Position numbers and translations under genes: made by a program
Part shown: piece after piece, positions 37,001-43,569 of the stretch
Layout: the number at the start of each line of letters is the position of its first letter
Numbering within the stretch: the first letter of the stretch is position 1
DNA from: Metridium senile
Lineage: Eukaryota > Cnidaria > Anthozoa > Actiniaria > Metridiidae
NCBI GenBank assembly: GCA_949775045.1
Contig: OX459105.1
Location: 1,652,868 to 1,716,867, forward strand
Direction: 5' to 3'
DNA length: 64,000 nt
Notes under the pieces: generated by a model
Databases searched by the model: none
Told to the model about the DNA's origin: nothing
What the model saw: only the letters and a program-made list of their open reading frames with translations

Positions 37001-37509
37001 CAGCAGTTTAGCAGCTCAATTTTAAGGTATTGTGTTCACTTATTTTTGTCTACATTGGATATTTTACGAAATACTTTCTGTTCTACCATGCTTTCCGTTC
37101 GTCATCTCTCCTCCCGCTTCAGATATCGCCTGAATACATAAGCTTGAGTTTTCGTGTACATTTTGAGAAAAAAGCGATGAAAGTCGTCTACTCTATAGTT
37201 TTTTAGTCCGTACGAATGTCAGATTTATGTGCTAGATCATTTGACTTGTTTTTTTTTTTTTTCGCGCATGTGATGTAAATCATGAACATCTGTAAATCAT
37301 TGTTGATACTGGTAACTTCGACTTTGAACAAGGACAATCAGACTTTTTCTTTTTTGGACGATTTTTAAAATACAGAAGGTATATAATTGCAAGTCATTTT
37401 GAAGTTGTTGTTCTATTTTTCCAGGGGTCGAGCACACAGAAGAAGACTCAAAGAAGCAGTGAAAGAATTTTCCCTGTTATGCCGTGGCCTTCAAGGAGTC
37501 GGCTTTTAA
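15614..37509 (+). CDS. IPO13: Importin-13, complete, 30 coding exons
   Basis: Karyopherin-beta transport receptor, known elsewhere to import MAGO-Y14 and UBC9 and export eIF1A. Exons: 15614-15664, 16088-16213, 17158-17216, 17964-18072, 20674-20766, 21678-21731, 22209-22281, 22751-22812, 23459-23616, 24208-24292, 24989-25111, 26128-26208, 26665-26745, 26871-26928, 27360-27409, 27911-28151, 28677-28861, 29278-29304, 29997-30131, 31138-31242, 31890-31967, 32041-32178, 32907-33003, 33454-33506, 34297-34363, 34974-35032, 35944-36033, 36252-36359, 36947-37026, 37425-37509. All junctions are GT-AG, phases agree and the total is 2811 nt (936 aa; human 963). Family matches include EIQFFGASMLHFKISKFW, GPKIVLTRLCIA near the N-terminus and RRLKEAVKEFSLLCRGLQG at the C-terminus. 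The N-terminal Ran-binding region is encoded by exons 1-4, with HEAT repeats throughout. Introns carry most local transposons and microsatellites. The 3' UTR end is not identified. Confidence 0.96.
16620..16775. repeat. ACTCGT/ACGAGT dyad-rich segment in intron 2
   Basis: Dense, partly palindromic ACGAGT and ACTCG motifs over 150 bp. The boundaries do not resolve into one clean element. Confidence 0.5.
16853..17135 (+). repeat. ~145-bp tandem duplication in intron 2
   Basis: Two copies share GATTGAGCTAC, TAGACAAT, and TCTGGATGTTTAAGTGGAAT. The second ends 20-odd bases before exon 3, so duplicated sequence lies close to the acceptor. Confidence 0.75.
17222..17905 (+). repeat. ATC-rich microsatellite, IPO13 intron 3
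   Basis: Imperfect ATC/ACC/ATT trinucleotides with embedded longer units (CCAACATCGATCATCATCAT type) fill nearly the whole intron up to exon 4. Confidence 0.93.
18548..20484 (+). mobile_element. 1.94-kb DNA transposon with ~110-bp TIRs in IPO13 intron 4
   Basis: The ends CATCCTCGGGAACCCAGGGG and its reverse complement extend as ~110-bp terminal inverted repeats (18548-18658 and 20372-20484). A subterminal inverted pair (AAAGTGCAAGTATCACCAAA, about 18664 and 20280) lies inside. It encodes a THAP-type zinc finger at 18930, so it is plausibly a decayed THAP/P-type transposon. Both flanks read GATAATG, but the surrounding ATG-rich DNA makes a target duplication uncertain. Confidence 0.88.
18930..19140 (+). 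pseudogene. THAP-domain transposase remnant
   Basis: The first ATG (18930) opens MPMRCVVQNCSCTRADGVSL then YKLPKNTVLSRLW, which has the start of a THAP zinc finger: CxxxxCxC-like cysteines near the N-terminus, a G-V-S aromatic stretch, FP/LPK and a downstream tryptophan. The frame ends at TAG 19050-19052. A shifted frame continues with coding-like residues (EDFTSSDFVDNYIKKSLGF), similar to the later DDF part of a THAP domain, so a frameshift or a missed intron separates them. No DDE-type catalytic region was found in the remaining interior. THAP domains bind DNA and are used by P-element-type transposases, so the likely original role was recognition of the element ends. Confidence 0.6.
20815..21090 (-). 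mobile_element. tRNA-derived SINE in IPO13 intron 5
   Basis: Read on the minus strand: B box GGGTTCAATCTCTGG, then TTTGATGTGTTGTTC, a conserved central part (TTTTTCACCGGCC) and AAAAATCAACATGTGAGCAG, and a TAGTGATGGGTAGTGA tail. Same family as 52.63-52.89 kb. Confidence 0.78.
21426..21608. mobile_element. Foldback MITE, intron 6
   Basis: About 70-bp arms from TTTCCCATTTAAATCTGTAC to GTACAGATTTAAATGGGAAA around a ~20-bp loop. An extra 18-bp repeat of the right end follows. The candidate hairpin contains CCAATCAGAG / CTCTGATTGG. Confidence 0.9.
22345..22702 (+). repeat. ~120-bp tandem repeat, intron 7, three copies
   Basis: Units share AAACTTCAGACACTAACA-like, CTTTCTCAAGACTA and CACAACATTTCAATATC segments. 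The open frame across them is not supported as coding. Confidence 0.8.
22813..23160 (+). repeat. (ATG)-rich microsatellite, intron 8
   Basis: Imperfect GATGATGGTGATGG-type repeats begin within ~10 bp of the exon 8 donor. The sense strand is ATG-rich, opposite to intron 3. Confidence 0.93.
23189..23384. mobile_element. 196-bp foldback MITE, intron 8
   Basis: About 45-bp terminal inverted repeats starting CTTACAGCGCAACGCGTAAA, with a second internal dyad TCTGTCTCGC / GCGAGACAGA and GATCCAATC-type symmetry. Confidence 0.9.
23617..24160 (+). repeat. (ATG)-rich microsatellite, intron 9
   Basis: GATGATGGTGATGACAATGA-type units (23.64-23.80 kb) and further ATG-rich sequence to 24.16 kb. Sense-strand ATG orientation. 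Confidence 0.9.
24418..24570 (+). repeat. (ATC/CAC)-rich microsatellite, intron 10
   Basis: ATC/CACC trinucleotides on the sense strand, the opposite orientation to introns 8, 9 and 11. Confidence 0.92.
24697..24880. mobile_element. MITE, TAGACCTCTTTA family, intron 10
   Basis: The ends TAGACCTCTTTA / TAAAGAGGTCTA enclose CCCATTTCAGACCACGTG and AATTGTTC / GAAACAATT dyads. A degenerate relative lies at 29.80-29.99 kb and a third copy at 37694-37980. Confidence 0.88.
25142..26110 (+). repeat. 27-bp minisatellite with higher-order structure, intron 11
   Basis: 25155-25704 is built of a 27-bp unit (GATGATGATGATAATGATTG then TAGTAGT or TGGTAGT). The variants recur as blocks, giving a higher-order repeat. 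Less regular ATG repeats continue to 26.11 kb, just before exon 12. Asp-rich and Ile-rich ORFs here are artefacts. Confidence 0.95.
26808..26842. repeat. Short perfect hairpin, intron 13
   Basis: TTTAAAAGAGTGTT-ATTCGAA-AACACTCTTTTAAA, a 14-bp perfect stem about 30 bp upstream of exon 14. Confidence 0.75.
27083..27312 (+). mobile_element. tRNA-derived SINE, intron 14
   Basis: A-box region GGCACAGTTGGTTAGTGCG and B box GAGTTCGATTCCC (27139-27151), followed by an unrelated body and an AATAAGGTTACTTTACTT-like end. A different SINE family from the 20.8/52.6 kb one. The acceptor stem does not pair as in a functional tRNA. Confidence 0.8.
27442..27590. mobile_element. Foldback element, intron 15
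   Basis: Imperfect inverted arms, GAGAAAATATAAAGAAC / GTTCTTTATATTTTCTC core, with a CGTAAGAGTTGCACGAGGC interior. Confidence 0.75.
27722..27800. ncRNA. Head-to-head degenerate hammerhead-like motifs, intron 15
   Basis: A minus-strand copy (27757-27722) and a plus-strand copy (27758-27800) of the family best seen at 33.38 kb abut at CTTTTAC. Core substitutions (CCGACGA and CTGACAA instead of CTGANGA; loss of GTC) argue that both are inactive. Stem II (GGGCTAAAGCTT) is intact in the minus copy. Confidence 0.45.
28210..28345 (+). mobile_element. Single-arm copy of the hammerhead-bearing element, intron 16
   Basis: 136 bp nearly identical to the right arm of the 12.1-12.36 kb foldback, starting near AAGACAACCATCATCCAGTC and ending AATTGATTAAGTATCCTTTT. 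It is followed directly by (ATT/ATC)n, as in the 12 kb copy. Confidence 0.85.
28247..28290 (+). ncRNA. Hammerhead-like motif in IPO13 intron 16
   Basis: Stem I ATCGC/GCGGT, CTGATGA (28252-28258), bulged stem II, GAAA, ACGT and GTC are all identical to the 12267-12310 copy. It is transcribed in the sense direction within the IPO13 pre-mRNA. Activity is unproven; the extra A before stem II is also present. Confidence 0.52.
28346..28660 (+). repeat. (ATC)-rich microsatellite, intron 16
   Basis: ATT/ATC/ACC trinucleotides from the end of the element to within ~17 bp of exon 17. Confidence 0.93.
28925..29215. mobile_element. Foldback element, intron 17
   Basis: Inverted arms with TTTACTTTTATCTTGACAAT / ATTGTCAAGATAAAACTAAA and TTTGCATGAGTTTCAAC. 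The left arm plus start of the loop recurs at 35098-35245 in intron 26. Confidence 0.82.
29524..29672. mobile_element. Foldback element, intron 18
   Basis: Imperfect arms CGAATCGAAATATGGTGACC / GGTTGCCATATTTCAATTCG and TTGTTCTTGACTGACTAGCC. A degenerate TAGACC-type MITE follows at about 29.80-29.99 kb. Confidence 0.75.
30145..31120 (+). repeat. ~1 kb ATG-rich repeat, intron 19
   Basis: Complex GATGATGGTGGTGG / AGTGTTGATGATGATG arrangement with a block of about 20 pure GAT units at 30986-31048. ORFs over 300 codons on both strands are repeat artefacts. Confidence 0.95.
31268..31780 (+). repeat. (AGTC)n, ~128 perfect units, intron 20
   Basis: About 510 bp of uninterrupted tetranucleotide, then short degenerate units to 31.84 kb. 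The Ser-Val-Ser-Gln ORF is an artefact. Lack of interruptions points to recent expansion or an assembly-limited length. Confidence 0.98.
32134..32672 (+). repeat. Six-copy ~92-bp repeat of exon 22 end plus splice donor
   Basis: Unit starts at 32134 (genuine exon), 32226, 32318, 32404, 32496 and 32588. Each holds the last 45 nt of exon 22 (FGMVPQSCILDTATM) and the donor GTTAGT, then ATG-rich intron sequence. Copies 2-6 lie in intron 22 and lack a proper upstream acceptor. Confidence 0.95.
32784..32850 (+). mobile_element. SINE fragment, intron 22
   Basis: B-box-like GGGTTCAAGATCC followed by CTGAATTTTTTTCAGGCC, the same arrangement as in the intron 25 SINE at 34.8 kb. Confidence 0.5.
33045..33125 (-). 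mobile_element. Partial copy of the 12.84 kb MITE interior, intron 23
   Basis: GGGAGTTCATTAAATTGCAA and GATATTCAAACATGATTATG resemble the internal arm of the MITE at 12841-13171. Confidence 0.55.
33190..33420 (-). mobile_element. Inverted copy of the 2.85 kb dispersed repeat, intron 23
   Basis: Two tandem units of GAAACTAGCGAGTAAACTAG / TAATAGAATGAAATTTGTAA, ending in the hammerhead-like motif. It matches the 2850-3138 repeat in reverse. Confidence 0.85.
33378..33420 (-). ncRNA. Hammerhead-like motif, second family
   Basis: Read on the minus strand: TTTTACT pairs with AGTAAAG as a 7-bp stem I including one wobble, core CTGACGA (the consensus allows any base at the fifth position), an extra A, stem II GGAC-TAAA-GCTC with one mismatch, GAAA, ACGT and the GTC triplet. 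Lying antisense to IPO13, it would be made only from a minus-strand transcript. Its different sequence but same layout strengthens the case that the layout is conserved. Confidence 0.5.
33610..34260 (+). repeat. ATG-rich repeat with ~110-bp units, intron 24
   Basis: GATGATTAAAAAGATGGTGA and GATTATGATGATAAAAAGAT recur about three times within general ATG-rich sequence, ending ~35 bp before exon 25. Confidence 0.9.
34780..34925 (+). mobile_element. tRNA-derived SINE, intron 25
   Basis: B box GGGTTCAAATCCCG (34809-34822), then TTGAATCCCCCAAATTG and GGGCTTCTATAATTGCAATT. This arrangement is familiar from coral SINEs. The A-box end is not clear. Confidence 0.6.
35098..35245 (+). mobile_element. 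Half copy of the intron 17 foldback, intron 26
   Basis: Matches 28915-29075 (GATTTACTTTTATCTTGACG, ATATGAAAGAACTAACGTTG). Followed by a second small dyad (CGATTCCGATCTG / CAGATCGGACGCG). Confidence 0.75.
35361..35624. mobile_element. 264-bp MITE, TATACACCTAATCC ends, intron 26
   Basis: About 55-bp terminal inverted repeats containing CGTCTGGTCCGCCGCACAGT, with TA at the ends. The terminal bases resemble the TACACCTATTTCAA family. Confidence 0.92.
36362..36595 (+). repeat. (CTGT)n tracts, intron 28
   Basis: Two CTGT/GTCT blocks (36364-36455 and 36545-36592) flank a short AT-rich segment; the first starts right after the exon 28 donor. Confidence 0.92.
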
Positions 37510-37693
37510 TTTTAAACTAGTATTACCCAGTCAGATATATTTTCAATCGATAACTTTTAACCAATTAATTGATTTTTCGATTGATCAGCAATAGTCACCT
37601 TCACAGTTACCTGCGCCATCTTGAAAGGTAGCCGGGCCTTTGCAACGAAGCGAGACGAACGTTGAGCTTGCAATGATAGAGACACGTGGATAA

Positions 37694-37980
37694 TAGACCT
37701 CTTTACCTTCCTTGTTTGTTGTCCCATTTCAGATCGGGAGAGCCTACGTAGCAAGCAGTTGATGTAATGTATTCATAAAAATACAATCCATCACACGTAA
37801 TACAATAGATAGAACGACAATAGAATACAATAGATTTTGTGCATACATTACATCAACTGAGTGCTATGTAGGTTCAGCCATTTCAGATCACAGATCACCC
37901 TTGGCAATTATTTCTTTCTCAAGGGAATGACACGTGGTCTGAAATGGGTAATTTGCATACGGAGATATAAATGAGGTCTA
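37694..37980. mobile_element. Middle MITE of the nest (TAGACCTCTTTA family)
   Basis: The ends match the intron 10 MITE (TAGACCTCTTTA ... GAGGTCTA), with shared CCCATTTCAGA and ACACGTGGTCTGAAATGGG. It is split by an inner insertion. Confidence 0.85.
37736..37877. mobile_element. Inner foldback of the nest
   Basis: About 142 bp with ends GCCTACGTAGCA / TGCTATGTAGG and AGTTGATGTAATGTAT / ATACATTACATCAACT, between direct copies of CCATTTCAGATC (37724-37735 and 37878-37889), which look like its target duplication. Confidence 0.82.
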
Positions 37981-38139
37981 TTGTCCCGCGAGCTGTTAAA
38001 AGGTCTCTATCATTGCAAGCTCAACGTTCGTCGCGCTTCAATGCAAAGGCCCGTCTACGTTTCAAGATGGCGCAGGGAACTGTGAAGGGGAGTATTACAA
38101 AATGATGAAGATTATTCATTGTGGACTTGACGAGTGTCA

Positions 38140-38455
38140 GTTGACCATATCTCTTTTCATATAGTTCTCGTCGATAAACCTTAGCCTCGATAGCATTCGA
38201 AACGGCTCTCCCCAAACCCCTTGCTCTCCCACAGGAAGCCCATAACGGAGGGCCATTTCGCAGGCTACAACCTCGATAGCATGTAATATATTCTTTAGAA
38301 TTTGACTACAGCTTGTGGTAATTTAAGGAATATACACCTTATTAAACAATTTAAGCAATTCAAAATTCCACAGGCTGTAGTCAAATTCTAAAGAATATAT
38401 TACATGCTAACGAGGCTAAGGATGATCGACAAGAACTGTGAAATGGTCCATTGAC
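38140..38455. mobile_element. Foldback inside a foldback
   Basis: Inner palindrome 38277-38409 (TAGCATGTAATATATTCTTT arms and a GCTGTAGTC dyad) sits inside outer arms AACCTTAGCCTCG / CGAGGCTAAGG. Confidence 0.8.
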
Positions 38456-38554
38456 CGATTTTATCTAAAATATTGGTTATCAGAATTTAACGAATAATCG
38501 ATGGTCGCATTATTGACTTTTTTTGTTATATCCATTTCCATCGACAACTATCGG

Positions 38555-39065
38555 TAACCATGTATTTTTATCGATACATGAGAAAAATATCAATAATAAT
38601 GGATTATTGTCGACACCTATCGAACATAATCGTCGATTTTGTGCCAACTAATTGATAAAAGGCTCCTGATAAAAGTCATATAAAAGGCTTCAATCGACAA
38701 CTATCGATAACCGTCGATTATTGTCGACACATCGAACATAATCGCCGATTTTGTGCCAACTAATTGGTAAAAGGCTCCTGATAAAAGTCATATTAAAGGT
38801 TTCAATCGATAACCGTCGATTATTGTCGACACATATCGAACATAATCGCCAATTTTGTGCCAACTAATCGATAAAATGCTCCTGATAAAATTCATAAAAA
38901 ATTCCATCGACTGCTATCGATAACCGTCGATTATTGTCAACACCTATCGAACATAATCGCCTATTTTTTTACCAACTAATCGATAAAATGTTACAGATCT
39001 GTTAACTATCGATCAATTATCACCTCGATTACGTAACGATTTTCATCGATTGTTGGTCTTATCGA
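38555..39065 (+). repeat. ~110-bp ATCGAT-rich tandem repeat
   Basis: Four units with CGAACATAATCG at 38621, 38733, 38837 and 38948, AACTAATCGATAAAA and CCGTCGATTATTGTCGACA. The units are dense in self-complementary TCGA/ATCGAT. Confidence 0.88.
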
Positions 39066-39728
39066 GTCAGTAATTTCTCTGGAAGCAATAGTTTAAACCT
39101 TAATTCATGCATACATAAGCTGAATATTACAAATCATATATAATACTTTTTATAAAGATGACTTCAGTTTAGACTAAAGAGATTTTAGTATACATTTATA
39201 CAAATATGGCAAAAAATAAATTTAATAAAACTAAAAAAGTTTCTATTAATTGAATCTTACAAGTTCTATTTCTTAATTTTTATCATAATTAATGTTATGG
39301 ACAATAATTGTAAGTATTTCATCAACTGCTTTCTTCTATATTTCAGTTTATTTAGCACCGCTGTGTTATTTGACAAAATTAAGGCGGATTTGCTTCCATT
39401 TGTTGTCAACGTACAGTGACGTATTTTATGGCTTTCCCAACCAACTCTTGTTATTAGAACAAAGAAAAATAAAAAAAATCTATTGTGAAAATGGTTGGCA
39501 AATTGGCATCACAATACCAACACTTGTAAACACTATTCTCACCCATTAACAAATTCCTAGCAAAGAACAAATACATTTAAATTTTACCGTCTGGGATTCG
39601 TGAATGTGTAAAGAACAAATTGAGGCTTAGCCATAAGTACAGCGGTGCTAGATAACATGAAACTGGTTCATTCGTCCATGCATTTCATTCAAATTTCATC
39701 CCTCCTTTCATTTTGTGTTAATTTATTT
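39066..39728. other. Unannotated stretch
   Basis: AT-rich. An 85-codon ORF at 39292-39549 is hydrophobic at its start but has no recognised features. Confidence 0.4.
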
Positions 39729-39958
39729 ACAGTGCGACTACTCGAAACAAGGCCACCAGACAAATTTTTCACAAATCATCCAATCACGTCCAAGTATCTA
39801 AACAATAGAATTACGGGAAATTTATGATTCAGTAGCTTTTACTGTCGAAATACTATATCAAAGTGTCAACCATAAAAACATCAGAATTATCTTGTATAGG
39901 GATTGAATAATTTGTGAAAAATTTGTTTGGATAGCCTTGGTTCGAGTAGTCGCACTGT
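39729..39958. mobile_element. 230-bp foldback MITE
   Basis: The ends ACAGTGCGACTACTCGAA / TTCGAGTAGTCGCACTGT enclose AAATTTTTCACAAATCATCC-type arms. A half copy lies at 44856-44932. Confidence 0.88.
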
Positions 39959-40604
39959 CCGAGACGGCTCTGGACAGACCGCTCGCCAGCCAATCAGAAT
40001 TCAGGAAATTATCAAGCCCAGTATTTTAGGGTGAATCGGTCTGAAAACCCGCGTGATACAAATTCGAAAAATTAGTGTACAACGAGTACCAACGATTTGT
40101 TTCATTTTTATCAGAGATGTATTTTATAGTGTTAATATTATTTATTTAATTTTTATTATAATATTTAATTTTTGAGAAGTTATCGAGGCTATTAAAATGA
40201 AATGTAGTCAGACGAACGAGAAAATCCGCTTGAAATTTACACCAACTTTACAAAATAATTTCTCCATGTACAACTGCAGATCTGTCTTTAACTGGAATTT
40301 GTACAGACTTAATTACTATACTTGTACATCGCATAATAAATGCAACGACAGTATTAAAATATTAATGTTTTTTAATAGAAAATAAAGCTGAATTTTATTT
40401 ATGGACTTTGAAAACGACTTTTTGAGTACATGCTTTCTTAACCAGTCGATTTACAGGATCCAACGACACACGACAAAAAACAGAACTCCTCTTTTAAAAA
40501 TTATTCTCTTAAAAGGCTTTTATTTAGTAAGATTAGGCCTGATGAAAGATGGAGCTTATCCAAGTTTATACATCGAGTAGCGTAGCCGGTTGAATGTCTA
40601 GAGC

Positions 40605-40874
40605 TTGGTACTAAACCGGCTTAACGATTTAAAAATTATTCAGAAAAACGTCAGCGAACATTTTCTGAAGCGTGTTTTGAAAACGAGTCTTTTTGTACAT
40701 TTGTACATGATTTTTTTTTATCTCAGTAAACGAATGTCTGGTTTACTGCATGTGGCAAAATGTTTGTTGTGTCTTGTTCTTGACGATGCAGAAGACACAC
40801 TTGCGGCAGTGATACAAATTTGCCACGCTTGCGCAACATATATCATTGAGGAACTCGAACACATAAGATACTAA
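40605..40874 (+). other. Coding-like ORF, unclassified
   Basis: The last part (GLLHVAKCLLCLVLDDAEDT then LAAVIQICHACATYIIEELE) has protein-like composition, richer in charged and GC-rich codons than its surroundings. The nearest in-frame ATG to this part is about 40735. No domain, no splice evidence and no family match is known to me; it may be an exon or a transposon remnant. Confidence 0.2.
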
Positions 40875-40994
40875 AATTGTCCGTTGTCCTTCTCAATGCT
40901 GCCCCTCATGCAATAAATCAATTTCATTCCACATCTTTAGGGAACATGTTTGCAGTAGACATTGTGGTTGGCATCAATAGAATAGTACCATGTT

Positions 40995-41195
40995 TCATTT
41001 TGAAGCCATCAAAAGTTGTAGTTCTTTTTCTGGTTTTAAATTGTGTTCAGTTTTAGCTGCTGTCATCACTTGTCTCCAATTGCAAGTGGTGTCCAGGATG
41101 CCCGATTTTTTTGACTCGCCCCGAAAATAATCGTCAAAAGTCAGTTGTTTTATGAAGTCGTCATGGTTGGTTGGATGAAAATCAGCCGTGATCAT
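40995..41195 (-). other. 66-codon coding-like ORF downstream of the 7TM gene
   Basis: Starts MITADFHPTNHDDF and ends LQLLMASK. Amino-acid composition is globular (TFDDYFRGESKKSG, CNWRQVMTAAK). It lies on the same strand as the 7TM gene and begins about 325 bp beyond its stop. The start region of this ORF is duplicated, inverted, at 43281-43335. It could be a small gene, a terminal exon or a TE fragment; no family is recognised. Confidence 0.28.
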
Positions 41196-41268
41196 GATAA
41201 TAGCTAAAGGTCTTTTTTACAATAGGCATGGTATAAAGTTACTGAGTTGTAGTTGCTTTTTGACTTCA

Positions 41269-41274
41269 TTTATT
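41269..41274 (-). terminator. Candidate poly(A) signal of the 7TM gene
   Basis: AATAAA on the minus strand, 247 bp past the stop codon at 41521. Confidence 0.4.
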
Positions 41275-41520
41275 CGGACAGTATTTGTATTGATGGGTAG
41301 TTCTCATTTTGGCTGAAAACACTACAAATATTAAATAAAACCATGCATTACACCCTATATATTATATAAACCAATGATTTTAAACAGTGAGATTAGACTA
41401 CGTAAAGGGACGTGATTTTTGTTTAGGTGTGTGAAGCAGTACAATGGAAAAATATACCATGTTACGAGCCTGCTAGTATACTGATCATGACAAACATCTG
41501 AGTCCTGCAATGTTCGTTAA

Positions 41521-42441
41521 TTAGGCATCACATATGGCAGCATTTTGGTTTGAATCATCATCAGTTCTTTGATCATTCTTGATGTTTGATTGCCCGAAGA
41601 TTTTAACATAATAACAGAAAACCATGGAAAAGGATAAAATGACCATACATAACGAAACCAGTCTTTGAAAAACTGTGCTAAAATAGATGAACGTTTTCAG
41701 ATGGTCGTGAACTCCTTCTATCGAGAGAAGAAACGGAATGGTGTTGACACCAAACAAAGCAAAACAGGCAATATTTATCCAGCTCTTTGGAATGTTTTCA
41801 AGACAAGTTCGATGAGTTGGTGTTATTGTGTCCTTAACTTCGCTCTCCAGCAAACAATTTGCCATCAAAGCCAGGCGATTGATTATAATAATAAGTGGAA
41901 TAACAAACTGGAAGATCTCATAGAACGAAACGAAGTATTGCAGATGTGGTCGTCCTCTAATTTGTCTGTCATCCAAGGTAGTTATATCTACAATACATCC
42001 ATTTTGCTGTACATGATCATACTGCGCTTTCAGGTTCGGTTGTACAGCTGTATAGTACACAAGTGGAGACAGAAGTCCCATGGAGAAGAAGAATAAACAA
42101 CAAACTACACCAAAAACTCTGCCAAGGCTACGAATTTTCCAACTGGAAGCGACATGAGCATGAATAATGATAGTTAAACACGTCAAATTGAACAAGGCCA
42201 GCGAGGTACTTATGATCATCGCTGAAGTAACCCAAGTACAGTTACTGATAGGGAGGTAATCTTGAAGAACAATCCTTAAAGTAGTTCCAATGGCGATGAA
42301 TGAGAAAAGACCTTGTGTGAAGAAAAGGTACTTGGTATTTTTGTAACATTGGTCAGCTGAGTCTCTGCAGAACAAGTAGAGGAACATGGTGATGAAATGA
42401 ATCCCAATGGAAGAAACCACAATTTCTGTAATGTCAGACAT
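41521..42441 (-). CDS. Divergent seven-transmembrane receptor, single exon
   Basis: 306 residues from a true ATG (42441) to TAG, uninterrupted. Seven hydrophobic segments at about residues 8-25, 38-58, 70-97, 107-130, 167-190, 222-240 and 252-282, with a short N-terminus and a hydrophilic, Asp/Asn-rich C-tail. Cys68 at the start of TM3 and Cys149 in the second extracellular loop could form the conserved GPCR disulfide. The usual class A marks are missing: no D/ERY after TM3 (HAHVAS instead), no CWxP in TM6, no NPxxY in TM7. It is probably a GPCR of a divergent, cnidarian-restricted group; ligand unknown. The 5' region overlaps one arm of an inverted repeat (42447-42740). A candidate AATAAA lies 247 bp after the stop. 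Confidence 0.8.
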   Translation of the reverse strand: MSDITEIVVSSIGIHFITMFLYLFCRDSADQCYKNTKYLFFTQGLFSFIAIGTTLRIVLQDYLPISNCTWVTSAMIISTSLALFNLTCLTIIIHAHVASSWKIRSLGRVFGVVCCLFFFSMGLLSPLVYYTAVQPNLKAQYDHVQQNGCIVDITTLDDRQIRGRPHLQYFVSFYEIFQFVIPLIIIINRLALMANCLLESEVKDTITPTHRTCLENIPKSWINIACFALFGVNTIPFLLSIEGVHDHLKTFIYFSTVFQRLVSLCMVILSFSMVFCYYVKIFGQSNIKNDQRTDDDSNQNAAICDA

Positions 42442-42446
42442 TTTCT

Positions 42447-42740
42447 CAGTTATTTTCTCTTGATTCGACTGATACGTGATCTTTTGACAATTTACTTATA
42501 TAATTAGTTCGTTGCACTATCGTGTTTACTGGTGTGCAGTGGTGAGTAACGTGATCATGAATACAAAACATTTGTGTGTGACACGATCTCGACTAGTTGA
42601 TAACTTAGGAACCACTGGACCATCAAACACGATAGAACAACACTGAAACTAATTACATAAGCAAATTATCAAATGACATGCAAGTAAAGAATTGTGACAA
42701 GCACGTATCAGTCGAATCAAGAGAAAATGAGAGTAAAATA
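42447..42740. repeat. Inverted duplication of the 7TM gene's upstream region
   Basis: The left arm (about 42447-42560) is the 5' flank of the 7TM gene, and the right arm (about 42600-42740) is its imperfect inverted copy. Shared segments include CTCTTGATTCGACTGATACG, GACAATT and CTATCGTGTTT. The arms diverge at the start codon. Confidence 0.85.
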
Positions 42741-43027
42741 ACTCGAACTCAAAAGGAGTAAAAAATACCCTTATATCGGAGTTAAAATAACTCCAGAAAA
42801 GATTAAAACAACTCCTATAAAGGGGTTAAATCAACTCCTATAACCAAACAGTAACTCCTACCAAGGATTTAATTGAACTCCTAAAACGAAGTAAAGTAGC
42901 TGGAGTTAAAATAACTAAAAAAAAACCGAATTATTATTATTTACATTTTTCACTTTTGGAGTTAAATAAATGAAACTCCCTAAAAACAACAGTGTATTGA
43001 AGATATAATACCAATTCCTATGTGTAT
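42741..43027. other. AACTCC-rich unannotated segment
   Basis: Repeated AACTCC(TA)TA / GGAGTTAAA hexamers on both strands (42750-42970) give a simple dyad-rich stretch. No gene seen. Confidence 0.5.
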
Positions 43028-43279
43028 GACCTATTTCAAAAATCGTTGTCTGAAGGAGATCTGAATCTGCAATGTGAGACCAAAATGACTGAATTCTGGG
43101 GTCCGGCAGTTTTTTCTCATTAACAATTCGTTTGCGTGCACTTTCTGGCTTCGGATATGGCGATTGCAAATTAAATATAAATCTGAAGGTGCTAAGCGCA
43201 AAAAAAAAAAAAAAAACAGATTTCGGTCTCAGATTCCAGATTCAGATCTCATTATGGCAACGTTTTTTTGAAATAGGTG
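43028..43279. mobile_element. MITE, ACCTATTTCAAAAA family
   Basis: Ends ACCTATTTCAAAAATCGTTG / CAACGTTTTTTTGAAATAGG and an inner GATCTGAATCTG / CAGATTCAGATC dyad, with an A-run at 43200. Confidence 0.82.
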
Positions 43280-43280
43280 T

Positions 43281-43335
43281 TATTGAAGTCAAAAAGCAAC
43301 TACAACTCTTTTAGCTATGATATTCACGGCTGATT
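43281..43335 (+). pseudogene. Fragment of the 7TM locus 3' flank, inverted copy
   Basis: TGAAGTCAAAAAGCAACTAC then TTTTAGCTATGATATTCACG-like sequence matches the reverse complement of 41175-41265, with a ~35-bp deletion. It is part of the decayed second 7TM copy. Confidence 0.7.
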
Positions 43336-43569
43336 TACGCCTCTATTGCACATGATTGCACAGCTATATTATTCTTAGTATGATAATTAATGAACGATTA
43401 TGATCTTAGGGCTGTTTAGTATATATATCGATATATCGTTGAAGCAACTCGAGCTGCATGAGAGCGAATTACTGTTAATATCGTTAATCGTGTTATTATA
43501 GCCACTTGGTAGTTTTGTCCTTCCACAAATACGTTGATTGAATAATTAGTCACACCTCTTGATCCATGA

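Larger units (their letters stand above)
37590..38096. mobile_element. Outer foldback of a three-layer nest, 3' of IPO13
   Basis: About 95-bp arms (CACAGTTACCTGCGCCATCT then TGAAAGGTAG ... TTGCAATGATAGAGAC), starting ~80 bp after the IPO13 stop. Each arm carries an AAGATGGCG YY1-like core. The element contains the next feature. Confidence 0.85.
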
